Of a stretch of DNA of 64,000 bases, positions 16,544 to 26,181 are shown in pieces; within the stretch, counting starts at the first letter, position 1, and every line of letters starts with the position of its first letter. The notes under the pieces are model-generated. The model saw only the letters and a program-made list of their open reading frames with translations, was not told the origin of the DNA and searched no databases. This stretch comes from Brevundimonas sp. A19_0 (GTDB taxonomy: Bacteria; Pseudomonadota; Alphaproteobacteria; Caulobacterales; Caulobacteraceae): contig NZ_JAGHQP010000004.1 in the NCBI RefSeq assembly GCF_017744255.1, positions 161,177 to 225,176 on the forward strand. Direction: 5' to 3'. A program made the position numbers and the translations under genes.

Positions 16544-17089
16544 TCAGCCCTCGGCCTTTTCCTCGGTCGCCTCTTCGGCGGCGGGAGCCTCCTCAGCCGG
16601 AGCGTCCGCAGCGGGGGCTTCCTCGGCGGGCGCTTCTTCCGCCGGAGCGTTCTTGGCGGCTTCGGCTTCTTCCTTGGCCTTGGCAGCGGCTTCGGCGGCT
16701 TCGGCCTTGGCAGCGGCTTCGGCTTCCAGACGGTCAGCTTCGCGCTGGGCGCGCTCGGCGGCGCGTTCCTGGGCCTTCTTGCCCGGCTGGCCCTTGTTCG
16801 GGTTGTTGCCCTGGGTCCACTTGACCTTGCCGACCAGGGCTTCGTCCTGGCTCTGGCTGATGAAGCGGGCGACGCGGTCGGTCGGCTGGGCGCCCTTGCC
16901 CAGCCACTCGGCGATGCGGTCGGCCTTCAGGGCCACGCGCGGGGTCTCGCCGTCCTTGGGCAGCATCGGGTTGTAGCTGCCGACCTTCTCGATGAATTTG
17001 CCATCGCGCGGCGAGTGGCTGTCGGCGACGACGATGTGGTAGTAGGGGCGCTTCTTGGTGCCGCCACGCGACAGACGAATCTTCAGCAT
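16544..17089 (-). CDS. rpsP: Ribosomal protein S16 with long Ala/Glu-rich tail
   Basis: S16 is a 30S assembly protein. Residues 1-80 are the normal S16 domain: [40 protein letters not shown] and the [11 protein letters not shown] end. The remaining about 95 residues form an added tail: first a charged helix rich in Ala, Glu, Lys and Arg (from about residue 93), then a low-complexity [17 protein letters not shown] repeat. Extended S16 tails are known in several alphaproteobacteria, and this one is roughly the length of the domain itself. It lies 28 bases downstream of ffh. The tail's role is unknown; it may be disordered on the ribosome surface. Confidence 0.95.
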   Translation of the reverse strand: MLKIRLSRGGTKKRPYYHIVVADSHSPRDGKFIEKVGSYNPMLPKDGETPRVALKADRIAEWLGKGAQPTDRVARFISQSQDEALVGKVKWTQGNNPNKGQPGKKAQERAAERAQREADRLEAEAAAKAEAAEAAAKAKEEAEAAKNAPAEEAPAEEAPAADAPAEEAPAAEEATEEKAEG

Positions 17090-17117
17090 TTTCAGTCTCT
17101 TTCTTTAGGGAAAAGGG

Positions 17118-18641
17118 TCAGGATTTCTTGGTGGGCAGACCGGGCAGGCCGGGCAGTCCACCGGGGGGCATGCCGCCACCCAGACCGGACAGCCGGTCCT
17201 GGATGGCCTTCATCTCTTCGGCCGAGGGCTCGGGCATCCGCCCGCCACCCATGGCCTTCAGCCGGGCCATGTCAGGCTGGCCGGGTCCGCCGCCGAGACC
17301 GCCCAGCATGGCGGCCATCTGCTGCATCTTCTTGGGTCCGCCGCGCGCCAGCGACTTGACCATATCGGCCATCTGGCGGTGCTGTTTCAGCAGGCGGTTG
17401 ATCTCCTGCACCTCGACGCCGGCGCCGGCGGCGATGCGCTTCTTGCGGCTGGCGTTGAGCAGGTCGGGCTTCTTGCGCTCGGCCTTCGTCATCGAGCTGA
17501 GGATGGCCTGCTGGCGCCCGATCATCCGGTCGTCGACGCCCGAGTCGGCCATCTGGGCCTTCATCTTGGCCACGCCGGGCAGCATGCCCATGATGCCCTG
17601 AAGGCCGCCCATCTGCTTCATCTGGGCCAGCTGGCCGGCCAGGTCGTCCAGGTCGAACTTGCCCTTGGCCAGCTTCTTCGCCATGGCCTCGGCCTTGGCA
17701 GCATCGAGGTCCTGACTGGCCTTTTCGACCAGGGCCACGATGTCGCCCTGGCCCAGGATGCGACCGGCGACGCGGCGAGCGTCGAACGCGTCGAGCGCGT
17801 CGACCTTTTCGCCCGCGCCGATGTATTTGATCGGCAGGCCGGTGACGGCCCGCATCGACAGCATGGCCCCGCCCCGCCCGTCGCCGTCGGCGCGGGTCAG
17901 TACCAGACCGGTCAGCGGCAGACGCTCGTGGAAGGCGCGCGCGGTGCGCACCGCGTCCTGACCGGTCAGGCTGTCGGCGACCAGCAGGGTCTCGACGGGC
18001 TTCGACACCGCGGCGACCTCGGCCACCTCATTCATCAGCCCTTCGTCGAGGGTGATGCGGCCGGCGGTATCCAGGATCAGGACGTCAAAGCCCTGCAGTT
18101 TCGCCGATTGCAGGGCGCGTCTGGTGATCTGGACCGCGCTCTCGCCCGCCACGATGGGCAGGGTCGCGACCTCGATCTGCTGGCCCAAGGTGGCCAGCTG
18201 CTCCATGGCCGCCGGACGCCGCGTGTCCAGCGAGGCCATCATGACCTTCTTCTTGTCGAACTTCGTCAGGCGCAGCGCCAGCTTGGCCGAGCTGGTGGTC
18301 TTGCCCGAGCCCTGCAGGCCGGCCATCAGGATCACGGCGGGCGGGGCGGCGTTCAGATTGATGCCGACCGGCTCCTCGCCGCCCAGCATCTCGATCAGGC
18401 CGTCATAGACGATCTTGACCACCTGGTCGGCCGGCCGGACCGAGCGGATGACCTCCTCGCCCTTCGCCTTCTCGCTGGCGAAGGCGATGAAGTCTTTCAC
18501 CACCGGCAGGGCGACGTCGGCTTCGAGCAGGGCCACGCGCACCTCGCGCATGGCCTCGGCAATGTCCTTTTCGGACAGGGCGCCGCGGCCGGTGATCCGG
18601 TCAAAGACGCCTGTCAGTCGCTCGTTCAGAGCCTCGAACAT
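17118..18641 (-). CDS. ffh: Ffh, signal recognition particle protein
   Basis: Ffh binds 4.5S RNA and signal sequences of nascent inner-membrane proteins and delivers the ribosome to FtsY. The 507-residue protein has the N domain (1-about 90), the GTPase G domain with GLQGSGKTTSSAKLAL, DTRRPAAMEQL, DTAGR and TRADGDGRGG, and the Met-rich M domain (from about 320) containing the RNA-binding helix around SSMTKAERKKPDLLNASRKKRIAAGAG. The C-terminal tail is Gly/Pro/Met-rich (GGMPPGGLPGLPG). I chose the ATG at 18641 giving MFEALNERL; a longer open frame upstream to 18941 is not part of Ffh. It leads the ffh-rpsP-rimM operon. Confidence 0.96.
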   Translation of the reverse strand: MFEALNERLTGVFDRITGRGALSEKDIAEAMREVRVALLEADVALPVVKDFIAFASEKAKGEEVIRSVRPADQVVKIVYDGLIEMLGGEEPVGINLNAAPPAVILMAGLQGSGKTTSSAKLALRLTKFDKKKVMMASLDTRRPAAMEQLATLGQQIEVATLPIVAGESAVQITRRALQSAKLQGFDVLILDTAGRITLDEGLMNEVAEVAAVSKPVETLLVADSLTGQDAVRTARAFHERLPLTGLVLTRADGDGRGGAMLSMRAVTGLPIKYIGAGEKVDALDAFDARRVAGRILGQGDIVALVEKASQDLDAAKAEAMAKKLAKGKFDLDDLAGQLAQMKQMGGLQGIMGMLPGVAKMKAQMADSGVDDRMIGRQQAILSSMTKAERKKPDLLNASRKKRIAAGAGVEVQEINRLLKQHRQMADMVKSLARGGPKKMQQMAAMLGGLGGGPGQPDMARLKAMGGGRMPEPSAEEMKAIQDRLSGLGGGMPPGGLPGLPGLPTKKS

Positions 18642-18969
18642 CAGAACCTCAGGTCTCGCGCAGAATGACCCCGAGGCTCCAAACGAGATCAGCCCCAGCG
18701 GACGATCACGTCGGCTGGGGGCCTCTCCCGGCTCAGCCCGTGTCCAGAAGCGAGGACCGGGGGTCGTCCGGGTGGAGGGCGCGAGGTCAACTTGCGCCGG
18801 AAGCGGCGGTGTATGGCGGAAAACCACGAAAAGGGCAAGCCGATCCCGGCAGGACGGGCCAAAGGGCCGGTCCGCAGGGCACCGAACCGCGCAAATTCCG
18901 TTACGCAGGGGCGTGTCACCTATCCCCGCGGGGGTTCGCACGCCTATCGTCGATCTTCAAGGAGACCTC
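18642..18969. other. Noncoding interval between ffh and ppc, with a long hairpin
   Basis: This 328-base gap separates two divergent genes and should hold both promoters. A 12-base stem with one mismatch, CCCCAGCGGACG / CGTCGGCTGGGG with loop ATCA, lies at 18693-18720, 52 bases upstream of the ffh ATG. No T-run follows on either strand, so it is not a terminator; it could fold in the ffh leader. AAGGAG precedes the ppc ATG. I see no gene for 4.5S RNA here. Confidence 0.5.
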
Positions 18970-21693
18970 ATGACTGACACCCTGCCCGCCGATGCCCTGC
19001 CTGCCGACCGCCTGCGCGAGGAGGTCCGCCTGCTGGGCGCCGTGCTGGGGGATGTCATCCGCGAGGCCGGGGGGCAGGATCTGTACGACCGGATCGAGGC
19101 GGTCCGCCGGGCCTCCGTCGCCTATCACCGCGATGGCGCGGATACGCGGGACGTCACCGAAATGGAGCGCCTGCTGGCAGGCCTCAGCTCGGAGCAGGCG
19201 GTGGGTCTCTCGCACGGCTTTGCAGTTTTCTCCCTGCTGGCCAATGTCGCCGAGGACCGCGAGGCGCGCCGCCGTGCCCGCGAGGCTGAGGCGGATTCAG
19301 CGCCGGCGGGCGAATCCACCGCCACGCCCGAGGCCGCCCTGGCGTGGCTGTCGCGCGGCGGCGCGGACCGCAAGGCTGTGGTCGATATTCTGGCCAAGGG
19401 GCTGATTTCTCCGGTGCTGACGGCTCACCCGTCCGAGGTGCGGCGCAAGAGTGTGCTGGACCGCATTGCCGCCCTGTCCGCCCTGCTGGACGGCCGTGGC
19501 GAGGGACAGGGGGCCAGCCGCGCCCTCCGCCGTCAGGTCTTCCTCCTGTGGGCCACGCGACTGGTCCGCACCTCGGGTCTGGTGGTCCAGGACGAGATCG
19601 ACACTGTGGTTTCCTTCCTTGAGCAGGTTTTCCTCGAGGCCGTGCCCGAGCATCTGAATGCCTGGCGCGACCGGCTGGAGGCGCCGGACCTCAAGCCCTT
19701 CCTCAAGGTCGGAAGCTGGGTGGGCGGCGATCGCGACGGCAATCCCAATGTCGACGCCGACGTCATGAAGGCTGCCTTCCGCACCCAGTCCCAGGCGGCA
19801 CTGGGCGCCTATCTGGACGATGTTCATGCGCTCGGGGCCGAGCTCAGCCTCTCCGATGCCCTGATCGACCTGACCCCCGAGCTGGCCGCCCTGTCGGCGG
19901 CCTCGGGCGATACCTCGCCCCACCGGGCGGGCGAGCCGTTCCGCCGCGCCCTGACCCGCATCTATGCGCGCCTGGCCGCCGACTATCAGGCGAAGGTCGG
20001 TGCTACGCCGCCGCGTCCGGCAGGCTTCAAGGCCGAGCCCTATGGCCGGCCCGAGGCCTTCGTCGCCGATCTGCAGATCCTGCGGCAGGCCCTGCTGGCA
20101 GCAGACCCCCAAGCCTTCCGTGACGATGGGCTGTCGCGCCTGATCGACCGGGTGGAGGCCTTCGGCTTCCATCTGGCGGTGCTCGACATGCGCCAGAATG
20201 CCGATGTCCACGAACGGGTGGTGGCCGACCTTTTCCGGGTCGCAGGCGTAGCCGACGACTATGAGGCGCGCGACGAGGCCGGACGGATGGCGCTGTTGCG
20301 TGCCGAACTGGCCAGCCGTCGCCCGCTGTTCGTGCCGGGGGCGGGCGACTATGCCGAAGAGACCCTCAAGGAGCGCGCCATCCTGCAGGCCGCTGCCGAG
20401 GCCATCCAGACCTTCGGCCCGGCCGCGATCCGCACCTATATCGTCTCCAAGACCGAGAGCCCCTCGGACCTTCTGGAAGTCTATCTGGTGCTGAAGGAAG
20501 TCGGCCTGTTCGACCCGGCATCGCCCGAAACCTGTCCCATCCAGGCCGTTCCCCTGTTCGAGACCATCACTGACCTGCAGGCGGCCCCCGTCACCCTGCG
20601 CGCCCTGATGGCCGAGCCGGCGCCTCTGGCCCTCGCCCGTGCGCGCGGGGTGCAGGAGGTGATGATCGGCTATTCGGACTCCAACAAGGACGGCAGCTAT
20701 CTGACCTCGACCTGGGAGTTGAACCACGCCTCGCGGGCCCTGCGCGATGTGGCGCGCGAGGCGGGTGTCGGGCTGCAGCTGTTCCACGGTCGCGGCGGGG
20801 CCGTCGGTCGGGGGGGCGGGTCCAGTTTCGGGGCTGTTGTCGCCCAGCCGCGTGGCACGGTCGAGGGCCGGATCCGCGTCACCGAACAGGGCGAGGTGAT
20901 CGCCAACAAATACGGCGAGCCCGGCGTGGCGCGCCGCAATCTGGATGCCCTGACCAGCGGCGTGATCCTCGCGTCCCTGCGCCGCGAGTCGGGCGAGGGT
21001 CCGGCCGAGCGGCACGGCGATCTGATCTCGCGCCTCAGCCAGGCCTCGATGAAGGCCTACCGCGCCCTGGTCTATGAGACGCCGGGCTTCGTCGACTATT
21101 TCCGCGCGGCCACGCCGATCTCGGAGCTGTCCGAGCTCAAGATCGGCTCGCGCCCGGCCTCGCGCAGTTCGTCCACCCGGATCGAGGACCTGCGCGCCAT
21201 CCCCTGGGTGTTCAGCTGGAGCCAGTCGCGCGTCATGCTGCCCGGCTGGTACGGCTTCGGCTCGGCCCTCGACAGTCTGGATGCGGGGGATGTGGAGACC
21301 CTGACCGGGCTGGTCTCCGAATGGCCGTTCCTGTCGACCCTGATCCAGAACATGGAAATGGTCATGGCCAAGTCCGACATGGTCATCGCCCGGCGCTATG
21401 CCGGTCTGGTGCCCGATCAGGCCCTGGCCGAGGACATCCATGGCCGGATCGCAGCGGAATGGCAGCGGACCCATGATGCCGTGATGCGCCTGACCGGCCA
21501 GACCAGTCTGCTCGAGCGCCAGCCGGAGCTGGCCCGTCTGATCCGGCTGCGCCTGCCCTATATCGAGCCGCTCAACCATGTGCAGGTTGACCTGATCCGG
21601 CGCCGTCGCGCGGGCGACGACGACCCGGCCGTGCGCGAGGGTATCCTCGTGGCGCTGAACGGCATCGCCGCAGGCCTCCGGAACAGCGGCTGA
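18970..21693 (+). CDS. ppc: Phosphoenolpyruvate carboxylase
   Basis: The enzyme adds bicarbonate to phosphoenolpyruvate to make oxaloacetate and refill the TCA cycle. The 907-residue protein shows the catalytic His153 in LTAHPSEVRRKS, the KVGSWVGGDRDGNPNV loop, GYSDSNKDGSYLTS, the glycine loop FHGRGGAVGRGGGSS, and the C-terminal QNMEMVMAKSDMVIARRY. It ends in GLRNSG, close to the family's RNTG end. The ATG at 18970 with AAGGAG upstream is preferred over longer frames. Gene length and motif order are complete. A strong bidirectional terminator hairpin begins a few bases after its stop. Confidence 0.97.
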   Translation: MTDTLPADALPADRLREEVRLLGAVLGDVIREAGGQDLYDRIEAVRRASVAYHRDGADTRDVTEMERLLAGLSSEQAVGLSHGFAVFSLLANVAEDREARRRAREAEADSAPAGESTATPEAALAWLSRGGADRKAVVDILAKGLISPVLTAHPSEVRRKSVLDRIAALSALLDGRGEGQGASRALRRQVFLLWATRLVRTSGLVVQDEIDTVVSFLEQVFLEAVPEHLNAWRDRLEAPDLKPFLKVGSWVGGDRDGNPNVDADVMKAAFRTQSQAALGAYLDDVHALGAELSLSDALIDLTPELAALSAASGDTSPHRAGEPFRRALTRIYARLAADYQAKVGATPPRPAGFKAEPYGRPEAFVADLQILRQALLAADPQAFRDDGLSRLIDRVEAFGFHLAVLDMRQNADVHERVVADLFRVAGVADDYEARDEAGRMALLRAELASRRPLFVPGAGDYAEETLKERAILQAAAEAIQTFGPAAIRTYIVSKTESPSDLLEVYLVLKEVGLFDPASPETCPIQAVPLFETITDLQAAPVTLRALMAEPAPLALARARGVQEVMIGYSDSNKDGSYLTSTWELNHASRALRDVAREAGVGLQLFHGRGGAVGRGGGSSFGAVVAQPRGTVEGRIRVTEQGEVIANKYGEPGVARRNLDALTSGVILASLRRESGEGPAERHGDLISRLSQASMKAYRALVYETPGFVDYFRAATPISELSELKIGSRPASRSSSTRIEDLRAIPWVFSWSQSRVMLPGWYGFGSALDSLDAGDVETLTGLVSEWPFLSTLIQNMEMVMAKSDMVIARRYAGLVPDQALAEDIHGRIAAEWQRTHDAVMRLTGQTSLLERQPELARLIRLRLPYIEPLNHVQVDLIRRRRAGDDDPAVREGILVALNGIAAGLRNSG

Positions 21694-21699
21694 CACGAA

Positions 21700-21731
21700 A
21701 ACGGGCCGGTGGATCGCTCCACCGGCCCGTT
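21700..21731. terminator. Bidirectional terminator between ppc and the M3 peptidase gene
   Basis: A perfect 14-base stem, AACGGGCCGGTGGA / TCCACCGGCCCGTT, with a TCGC loop lies between two convergent genes. A short T-rich tail (TCTCTT) follows on the plus strand and TTTTCG on the minus strand, so it can serve both. Confidence 0.75.
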
Positions 21732-21751
21732 CCGTCTCTTCAGGGCTGTCC

Positions 21752-23935
21752 CTAGTTCACCGGGAAGCCGCGCACGCGCAGCAGGGCGTCGACATCCGGG
21801 TTGCGACCGCGGAAGCGGCGATAGGCCTCGCCGCGATCCGTCGTATTGCCCTCGGACAGGATGATCGACTTGTAGCGGGCCGCGATGTCCGGATTGAACA
21901 CATCGCCCGACTGCTCGAAGTAGGCCCAGGTATCGGCGTCCATCACCTCGGACCACAGATAGCTGTAATAGCCCGCCGAATAGGCATCTGAGGTGAACAG
22001 GTGATTGAACTGCGGCAGGCGGTGCCGCATCACGATCTCCTTGGGCATGCCGATGCGCGCCAGGCTTTCCCGCTCAAAGGCGTCGATGTCGCTCGGCGGC
22101 GTGGCGCGCGTGTGCAGATCCATGTCGACCAGGGCCGACGACAGATAGCTGACGGTCGCATAACCCTGGTTGAAGGTCGAGGCGGCCTCGATCTTGTCGA
22201 CCAGGGCCTGCGGCATCGGCTGGCCCGTTTCGACGTGCTTCATGAAGCCGTCCAGGATCGGTCGCGACAGCACCCAGTGCTCATGCACCTGCGACGGATA
22301 TTCGACGTAGTCGCGCGGCGTGCCGCCCAGCGCCGGATAGGTGATCTTGTAGGACAGATAGTGCAGGGCGTGGCCGAACTCGTGGAACAGGGTCTCGGCG
22401 TCGTCCAGCGAGATCAGGATGGGCTCGTCGCCCTCGGCCTTGATGAAGTTGTTGTTGTTCGAGGCCAGCACATTCTTGACCCCGTCATAGGTCGAGTAGG
22501 ACCGGTAGGTGGTCATCCAGGCCCCCGACCGCTTGCCCGGACGGGCGAAGTCGTCGGAATAGAACAGGCCCACGTGGCGGCCCGAGGCCTTGTCCTTGAC
22601 CTCGAACACCTCGACGTCCGGATGGAAGACCGGCACGGTGCCCGCCGGCAGCGGGGTGAAGGTGAAGCCGTACAGGCGCTCGGCCATGTAGAAGGCGCCG
22701 CGCTTGACGTTGTTGAGCTCGAAATAGGGCTTCAGTTCGTTCTGGTCGAGGTCGTACTTCGCCTTCCGGACCTTCTCGGCATAGTACAGGTAATCCCACG
22801 GCTCGATCTCGTGACCGGCGATCTCCCGCATGTCGGCGACCTCTTCGGCCACGCGCGCCTTGGCCGGTTCCCAGACCCGCATCATCAGGTCCATGGCGGC
22901 CTCGGGCGTCTTGGCCATGGTGTCCTGCATGCGCCATTCGGCATGGTTGCCATAGCCCAGCAGGCGGGCCCGTTCGGCGCGCAGGCGCACGATCTCGGCG
23001 ATGGTGGAGTTGGTGTCGTTGGCGTCGCCATTGTCACCGCGGTTCACGAATTTGCGCCAGACTACCTCGCGCATGGCGCGGTCGTCGGCGAAGCTAAGAT
23101 ACGGGTCGACGCTGGAGCGGGTGTTGACGATGGCCCAGCCCTCGATACCCCGATTGCGCGCGGCGGCCGCAGCGGCCGCCTTGTTCGAGGTCGGCAGGCC
23201 CGCAGTCTGCGACTCGTCGGTCAGGACCGTCCAGGTGTTCTCGTCGGCGACCACCTTCTGGCCGAAGCGCGTGAAGGCGCTCGACAGGGCGGTGTTGATC
23301 CGGCCCAGTTCGGCCTTGCCGGCCGCGTCCAGGGCGGCACCGTTGCGGATGAAGCTGTCGCGGCTGCGCTCGGCCACCCGCGTCTGCTCGGCGGTCAGGC
23401 CCATGGCGCGGGCGTTGTCGGCCACGGTGCGCACGCGCTCGAACAGTCCGGCGTTGAAGGTGATCTCGTCACCGGCAGCCGACAGCAGGGGCGACACCTC
23501 GGTGTCGACGGCCTGATAGTCTTCCGAGCCGATGTTGGAGGTCATCACCCCAAACACCGTCAGGGCGCGGTCCAGCGGCTCACCCGCCATCTGCAGGGCG
23601 ACCATGGTGTTGGCAAAGGTCGGCGGCTCGGGGTTGTTGACGATGGCGTTGATCTCGGCGCGTTGCAGCGCGATGCCCTCGACAATCGCGGCCTTCAGCT
23701 TCTCGGGCGTGGCGGCCGGGAAGGGCGGCAGGCCCTCATACGGGCCGGTCCAGGGCTGAAGCAGTTCCGCGCGCGGAGTCTGTTGCGGCAGGACCGCGCG
23801 GGCGATGGCCGCGTCGCGGGCCAGATCCTCGGGCGAGAGGCCGACGGGCGCAGCGCCCATACGCATGCCCATGTTCGCGCACCCCGTAAGGGCGAACAGG
23901 CTGCCCCCCGCTGCAAGAAGCTGGCGTCTGTCCAT
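21752..23935 (-). CDS. M3-family zinc peptidase lipoprotein (peptidyl-dipeptidase Dcp-like)
   Basis: This 727-residue protein belongs to the M3 (Dcp/oligopeptidase A) zinc peptidases, which cut short peptides. The zinc motif is HEFGH in ETLFHEFGHALHYLSYK, with the downstream Glu of the family expected near VEYPSQVHEHWV. The N-terminus, MDRRQLLAAGGSLFALTGC, is a lipoprotein signal with lipobox LTGC, so the enzyme is membrane-anchored in the periplasm or outer membrane, in contrast to the cytoplasmic E. coli enzymes. I chose the ATG at 23935; the frame continues upstream to 24163 but without coding character. The helical-bundle region typical of M3 precedes the motif. It is divergent from murI. 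Confidence 0.92.
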   Translation of the reverse strand: MDRRQLLAAGGSLFALTGCANMGMRMGAAPVGLSPEDLARDAAIARAVLPQQTPRAELLQPWTGPYEGLPPFPAATPEKLKAAIVEGIALQRAEINAIVNNPEPPTFANTMVALQMAGEPLDRALTVFGVMTSNIGSEDYQAVDTEVSPLLSAAGDEITFNAGLFERVRTVADNARAMGLTAEQTRVAERSRDSFIRNGAALDAAGKAELGRINTALSSAFTRFGQKVVADENTWTVLTDESQTAGLPTSNKAAAAAAARNRGIEGWAIVNTRSSVDPYLSFADDRAMREVVWRKFVNRGDNGDANDTNSTIAEIVRLRAERARLLGYGNHAEWRMQDTMAKTPEAAMDLMMRVWEPAKARVAEEVADMREIAGHEIEPWDYLYYAEKVRKAKYDLDQNELKPYFELNNVKRGAFYMAERLYGFTFTPLPAGTVPVFHPDVEVFEVKDKASGRHVGLFYSDDFARPGKRSGAWMTTYRSYSTYDGVKNVLASNNNNFIKAEGDEPILISLDDAETLFHEFGHALHYLSYKITYPALGGTPRDYVEYPSQVHEHWVLSRPILDGFMKHVETGQPMPQALVDKIEAASTFNQGYATVSYLSSALVDMDLHTRATPPSDIDAFERESLARIGMPKEIVMRHRLPQFNHLFTSDAYSAGYYSYLWSEVMDADTWAYFEQSGDVFNPDIAARYKSIILSEGNTTDRGEAYRRFRGRNPDVDALLRVRGFPVN

Positions 23936-24110
23936 AAATGACTCCCTTTGTGTCCTGTCGCACGCCCCGGGCCAACGGCGGCCATGGGTCATTGACACCC
24001 TCATGTGGGTTTCGGTGCGCTCTTTCGCAAAGACTTGCATCAGGTGAGGGTGCGCGGGCAAGAGGGAGGGCTTGCGGGCCTGCCCGTTTTCGCGACCCTG
24101 GAGGGCCTGT

Positions 24111-24974
24111 ATGGCCATTGGCGTGTTCGATTCCGGCGTGGGTGGCCTGACCATCCACCACACCCTGACGCGCCGTTTCCCGGGCCGGGACCTGCTCTAT
24201 CTGGCCGATCAGCAGCATGCGCCCTACGGCGGCCGGGCCGGCGAGGAGATCGTCGACCTGACCCGGGCGGGCTGCGAGCGCCTGTTCGCCGAAGGTGCGT
24301 CGGTAGTGGTGCTGGCCTGCAATACCGCCTCGGCCATCGCCCTCCGGCGTCTCCAGCAGACCTGGGTGCCCGAGGCCGTGCGGACCCTCGGCCGCCCGGT
24401 CAATGTGCTGGGGATCATCGTGCCGACGATCGAGGCGGCCACCGGCCTGCCCTGGACCTATGCGCGCGAGACCGACGACCGTTTCCGCGACGAGCGCAAG
24501 TCGGCGGTCGAGGTGCTGGGCCTGTTCTGCACCCAGGCGACGGCGAACAGCCGGGTCTATGAGATCGAGATCGACAAGCGGCGCGAGGACCTGGCGGTCT
24601 TCACCGAGCCCTGCCCCGGCCTGGCCGGCCAGATCGAGGCGGGTGTCGATGAGGATGAACTCCGGACCACGGTGCGCGACCATGTGGAGGCCCTGCGCCG
24701 TCGCATCGGCCGCTGGCCCGACAAGGTCATCCTGGGCTGTACCCACTATGGCATCGTCGCCCACCTGTTCGCCGAGGCCCTGCCCGAGGGCACACCCGTG
24801 ATCGGCCAGCCGGATGCCGTGGCCGATGCGCTGGACCGCTATTTCGCCCGCCATCCGGAATATGCGCTGGGCGATCAGGGCCGGCTGCGGTTCCTGACGA
24901 CCGGCTCCCCCGGCGGGCAGGGCGAGCGGATCGAACGCTTCTGGGGCGAACCCCTGACTTTCGAGAAGGCTTGA
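24111..24974 (+). CDS. murI: MurI, glutamate racemase
   Basis: MurI makes D-glutamate for peptidoglycan in the cytoplasm. The 287-residue protein has the catalytic cysteines Cys70 (VVLACNTASA) and Cys210 (VILGCTHYG), plus the substrate-binding VFDSGVGG near the N-terminus with Asp7. The ATG at 24111 has GGAGG about six bases upstream. Length is slightly above E. coli MurI because of an insertion at residues 111-130 (TGLPWTYARETDDRF). It is divergent from the M3 peptidase gene, 175 bases away, and 117 bases upstream of an exported protein gene. No UDP-dependent regulator extension of the E. coli type is present. Confidence 0.95.
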   Translation: MAIGVFDSGVGGLTIHHTLTRRFPGRDLLYLADQQHAPYGGRAGEEIVDLTRAGCERLFAEGASVVVLACNTASAIALRRLQQTWVPEAVRTLGRPVNVLGIIVPTIEAATGLPWTYARETDDRFRDERKSAVEVLGLFCTQATANSRVYEIEIDKRREDLAVFTEPCPGLAGQIEAGVDEDELRTTVRDHVEALRRRIGRWPDKVILGCTHYGIVAHLFAEALPEGTPVIGQPDAVADALDRYFARHPEYALGDQGRLRFLTTGSPGGQGERIERFWGEPLTFEKA

Positions 24975-25091
24975 CGGCGGGGGACAGCAGAGGGTCAATC
25001 GCGCGACTGACGATCATCCTGATGGGGAAGCGGGGTGTTACGTGTGGTCAGGCCCGGGTATTGGCGGGCTCGAATGGAATGGGGGGATAAA

Positions 25092-26174
25092 ATGCTCTGG
25101 AGAACTGGCCTGCTGGCCGTGGCGTTGTCGGCTGCTGCATTCGGCGTGTCGGCCCAGTCGCGTCCTGATCGGCTGCTGATCAGCGAGCCCGTGCAGGGGT
25201 ACGCCTACTACAATCGCCCCGGGGCCACCGTCGAACAGCACGACGCGGAGTTCCGCGACTGTCTGGTGGCGACCAATGTCCAGCGGAACGGTGTCGGGGG
25301 CTCCGTTGCCCACCAGTGGGTGTGGGGAGGTGTGATCCAGGCCATCGGCACATCGGCGATCGAGAACTGCATGATCGCCAGCGGTTGGCGCGTGTTTCAG
25401 CTTCCTGCGGCCGAGGGTCGGACGATCGCCCGACTCGCGGACGCCGATTTCAAGGCCCGGTTCGCAGGTATGGTGGGGGCGCCGACTCCTCCAGGCGTTC
25501 TGGCTCGGACGTGGGACAATCAGGCTTCGCGACCGGCGCGATATCACACCCCCTCGCGGCCGCGGGCCCAGAGCGGGGATCAACTGAGTGCCCGGTCTTT
25601 CCGCCTGAGTGGTCTGGAGGTGCATTTGCGGACTCCCGAAGAGGCCAGTGGGCCCACATATACGAATGTCCGGGGCGTGCCCCTGGATCGTATCGTCGCC
25701 CCTGCCCCGGGGAAGGCCATTGTCGTTGTCGGGGGATTCGGAAACCGGTGGATCGGCTTTGCCCGAACCGCCGACACGGGGGGCGAAATTGCCTTCGGCC
25801 TCAGGTCCAGCCGTAGAGGTCTGTGGCATGCCTTTGAGGTACCAGCCGGTCGATACAGGATTGTCGGCACCGGATGGGTCAATCACTGCCTAGGTTCCCC
25901 GGCCTTCGAGATCACGGCGGGAGACGTCGTCTATGCCGGTCGATTCCTTCTGGAGGGAGAAACCCTGGGGCCGACCCTCGACGTGAGCGAGGTGCCGGCG
26001 CAGCTGGACGGTACGCTGCGCGACCGTCTGCGTCCTGCGCAATACAACAATGGGTCCACCACCCTATGCCCTTTCGGCGTCGGGATTTATCCTCTCGAGA
26101 TCCCCGGAGTGCCGTTTCAGGAGGGCTATCGCGGCGGCAGCCTCGCGGTAGTGACTGCCCCCTCTCCCGACTAG
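25092..26174 (+). CDS. Large exported protein of unknown function
   Basis: The 360-residue product has a signal peptide (MLWRTGLLAVALSAAAFGVSAQ, likely cut after SAQ). An N-terminal domain (about 25-115) holds two cysteines in FRDCLV and ENCMIASGW, recalling Rick_17kDa or small surface-antigen-like regions only in layout. A middle linker is Arg/Pro/Ser-rich. A C-terminal domain from about residue 210 looks beta-rich (GKAIVVVGGFGNRWIGFART, EVPAGRYRIVGTGWVNHCLG). I chose the ATG at 25092 because GGGGGGA lies six bases upstream; the ATG at 25074 is a weaker alternative. I do not recognise the family. It lies downstream of murI and convergent with ahpD by seven bases. Confidence 0.72.
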   Translation: MLWRTGLLAVALSAAAFGVSAQSRPDRLLISEPVQGYAYYNRPGATVEQHDAEFRDCLVATNVQRNGVGGSVAHQWVWGGVIQAIGTSAIENCMIASGWRVFQLPAAEGRTIARLADADFKARFAGMVGAPTPPGVLARTWDNQASRPARYHTPSRPRAQSGDQLSARSFRLSGLEVHLRTPEEASGPTYTNVRGVPLDRIVAPAPGKAIVVVGGFGNRWIGFARTADTGGEIAFGLRSSRRGLWHAFEVPAGRYRIVGTGWVNHCLGSPAFEITAGDVVYAGRFLLEGETLGPTLDVSEVPAQLDGTLRDRLRPAQYNNGSTTLCPFGVGIYPLEIPGVPFQEGYRGGSLAVVTAPSPD

Positions 26175-26181
26175 GGGCGAC

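Noticed and set aside
19297..21696. A 799-residue open frame antisense to ppc
   Set aside because: The sense strand has all phosphoenolpyruvate carboxylase motifs; the antisense product is low-complexity Gln/Gly/His-rich.
22001..23941. A 646-residue open frame antisense to the M3 peptidase gene
   Set aside because: The HEFGH peptidase on the minus strand explains the region.
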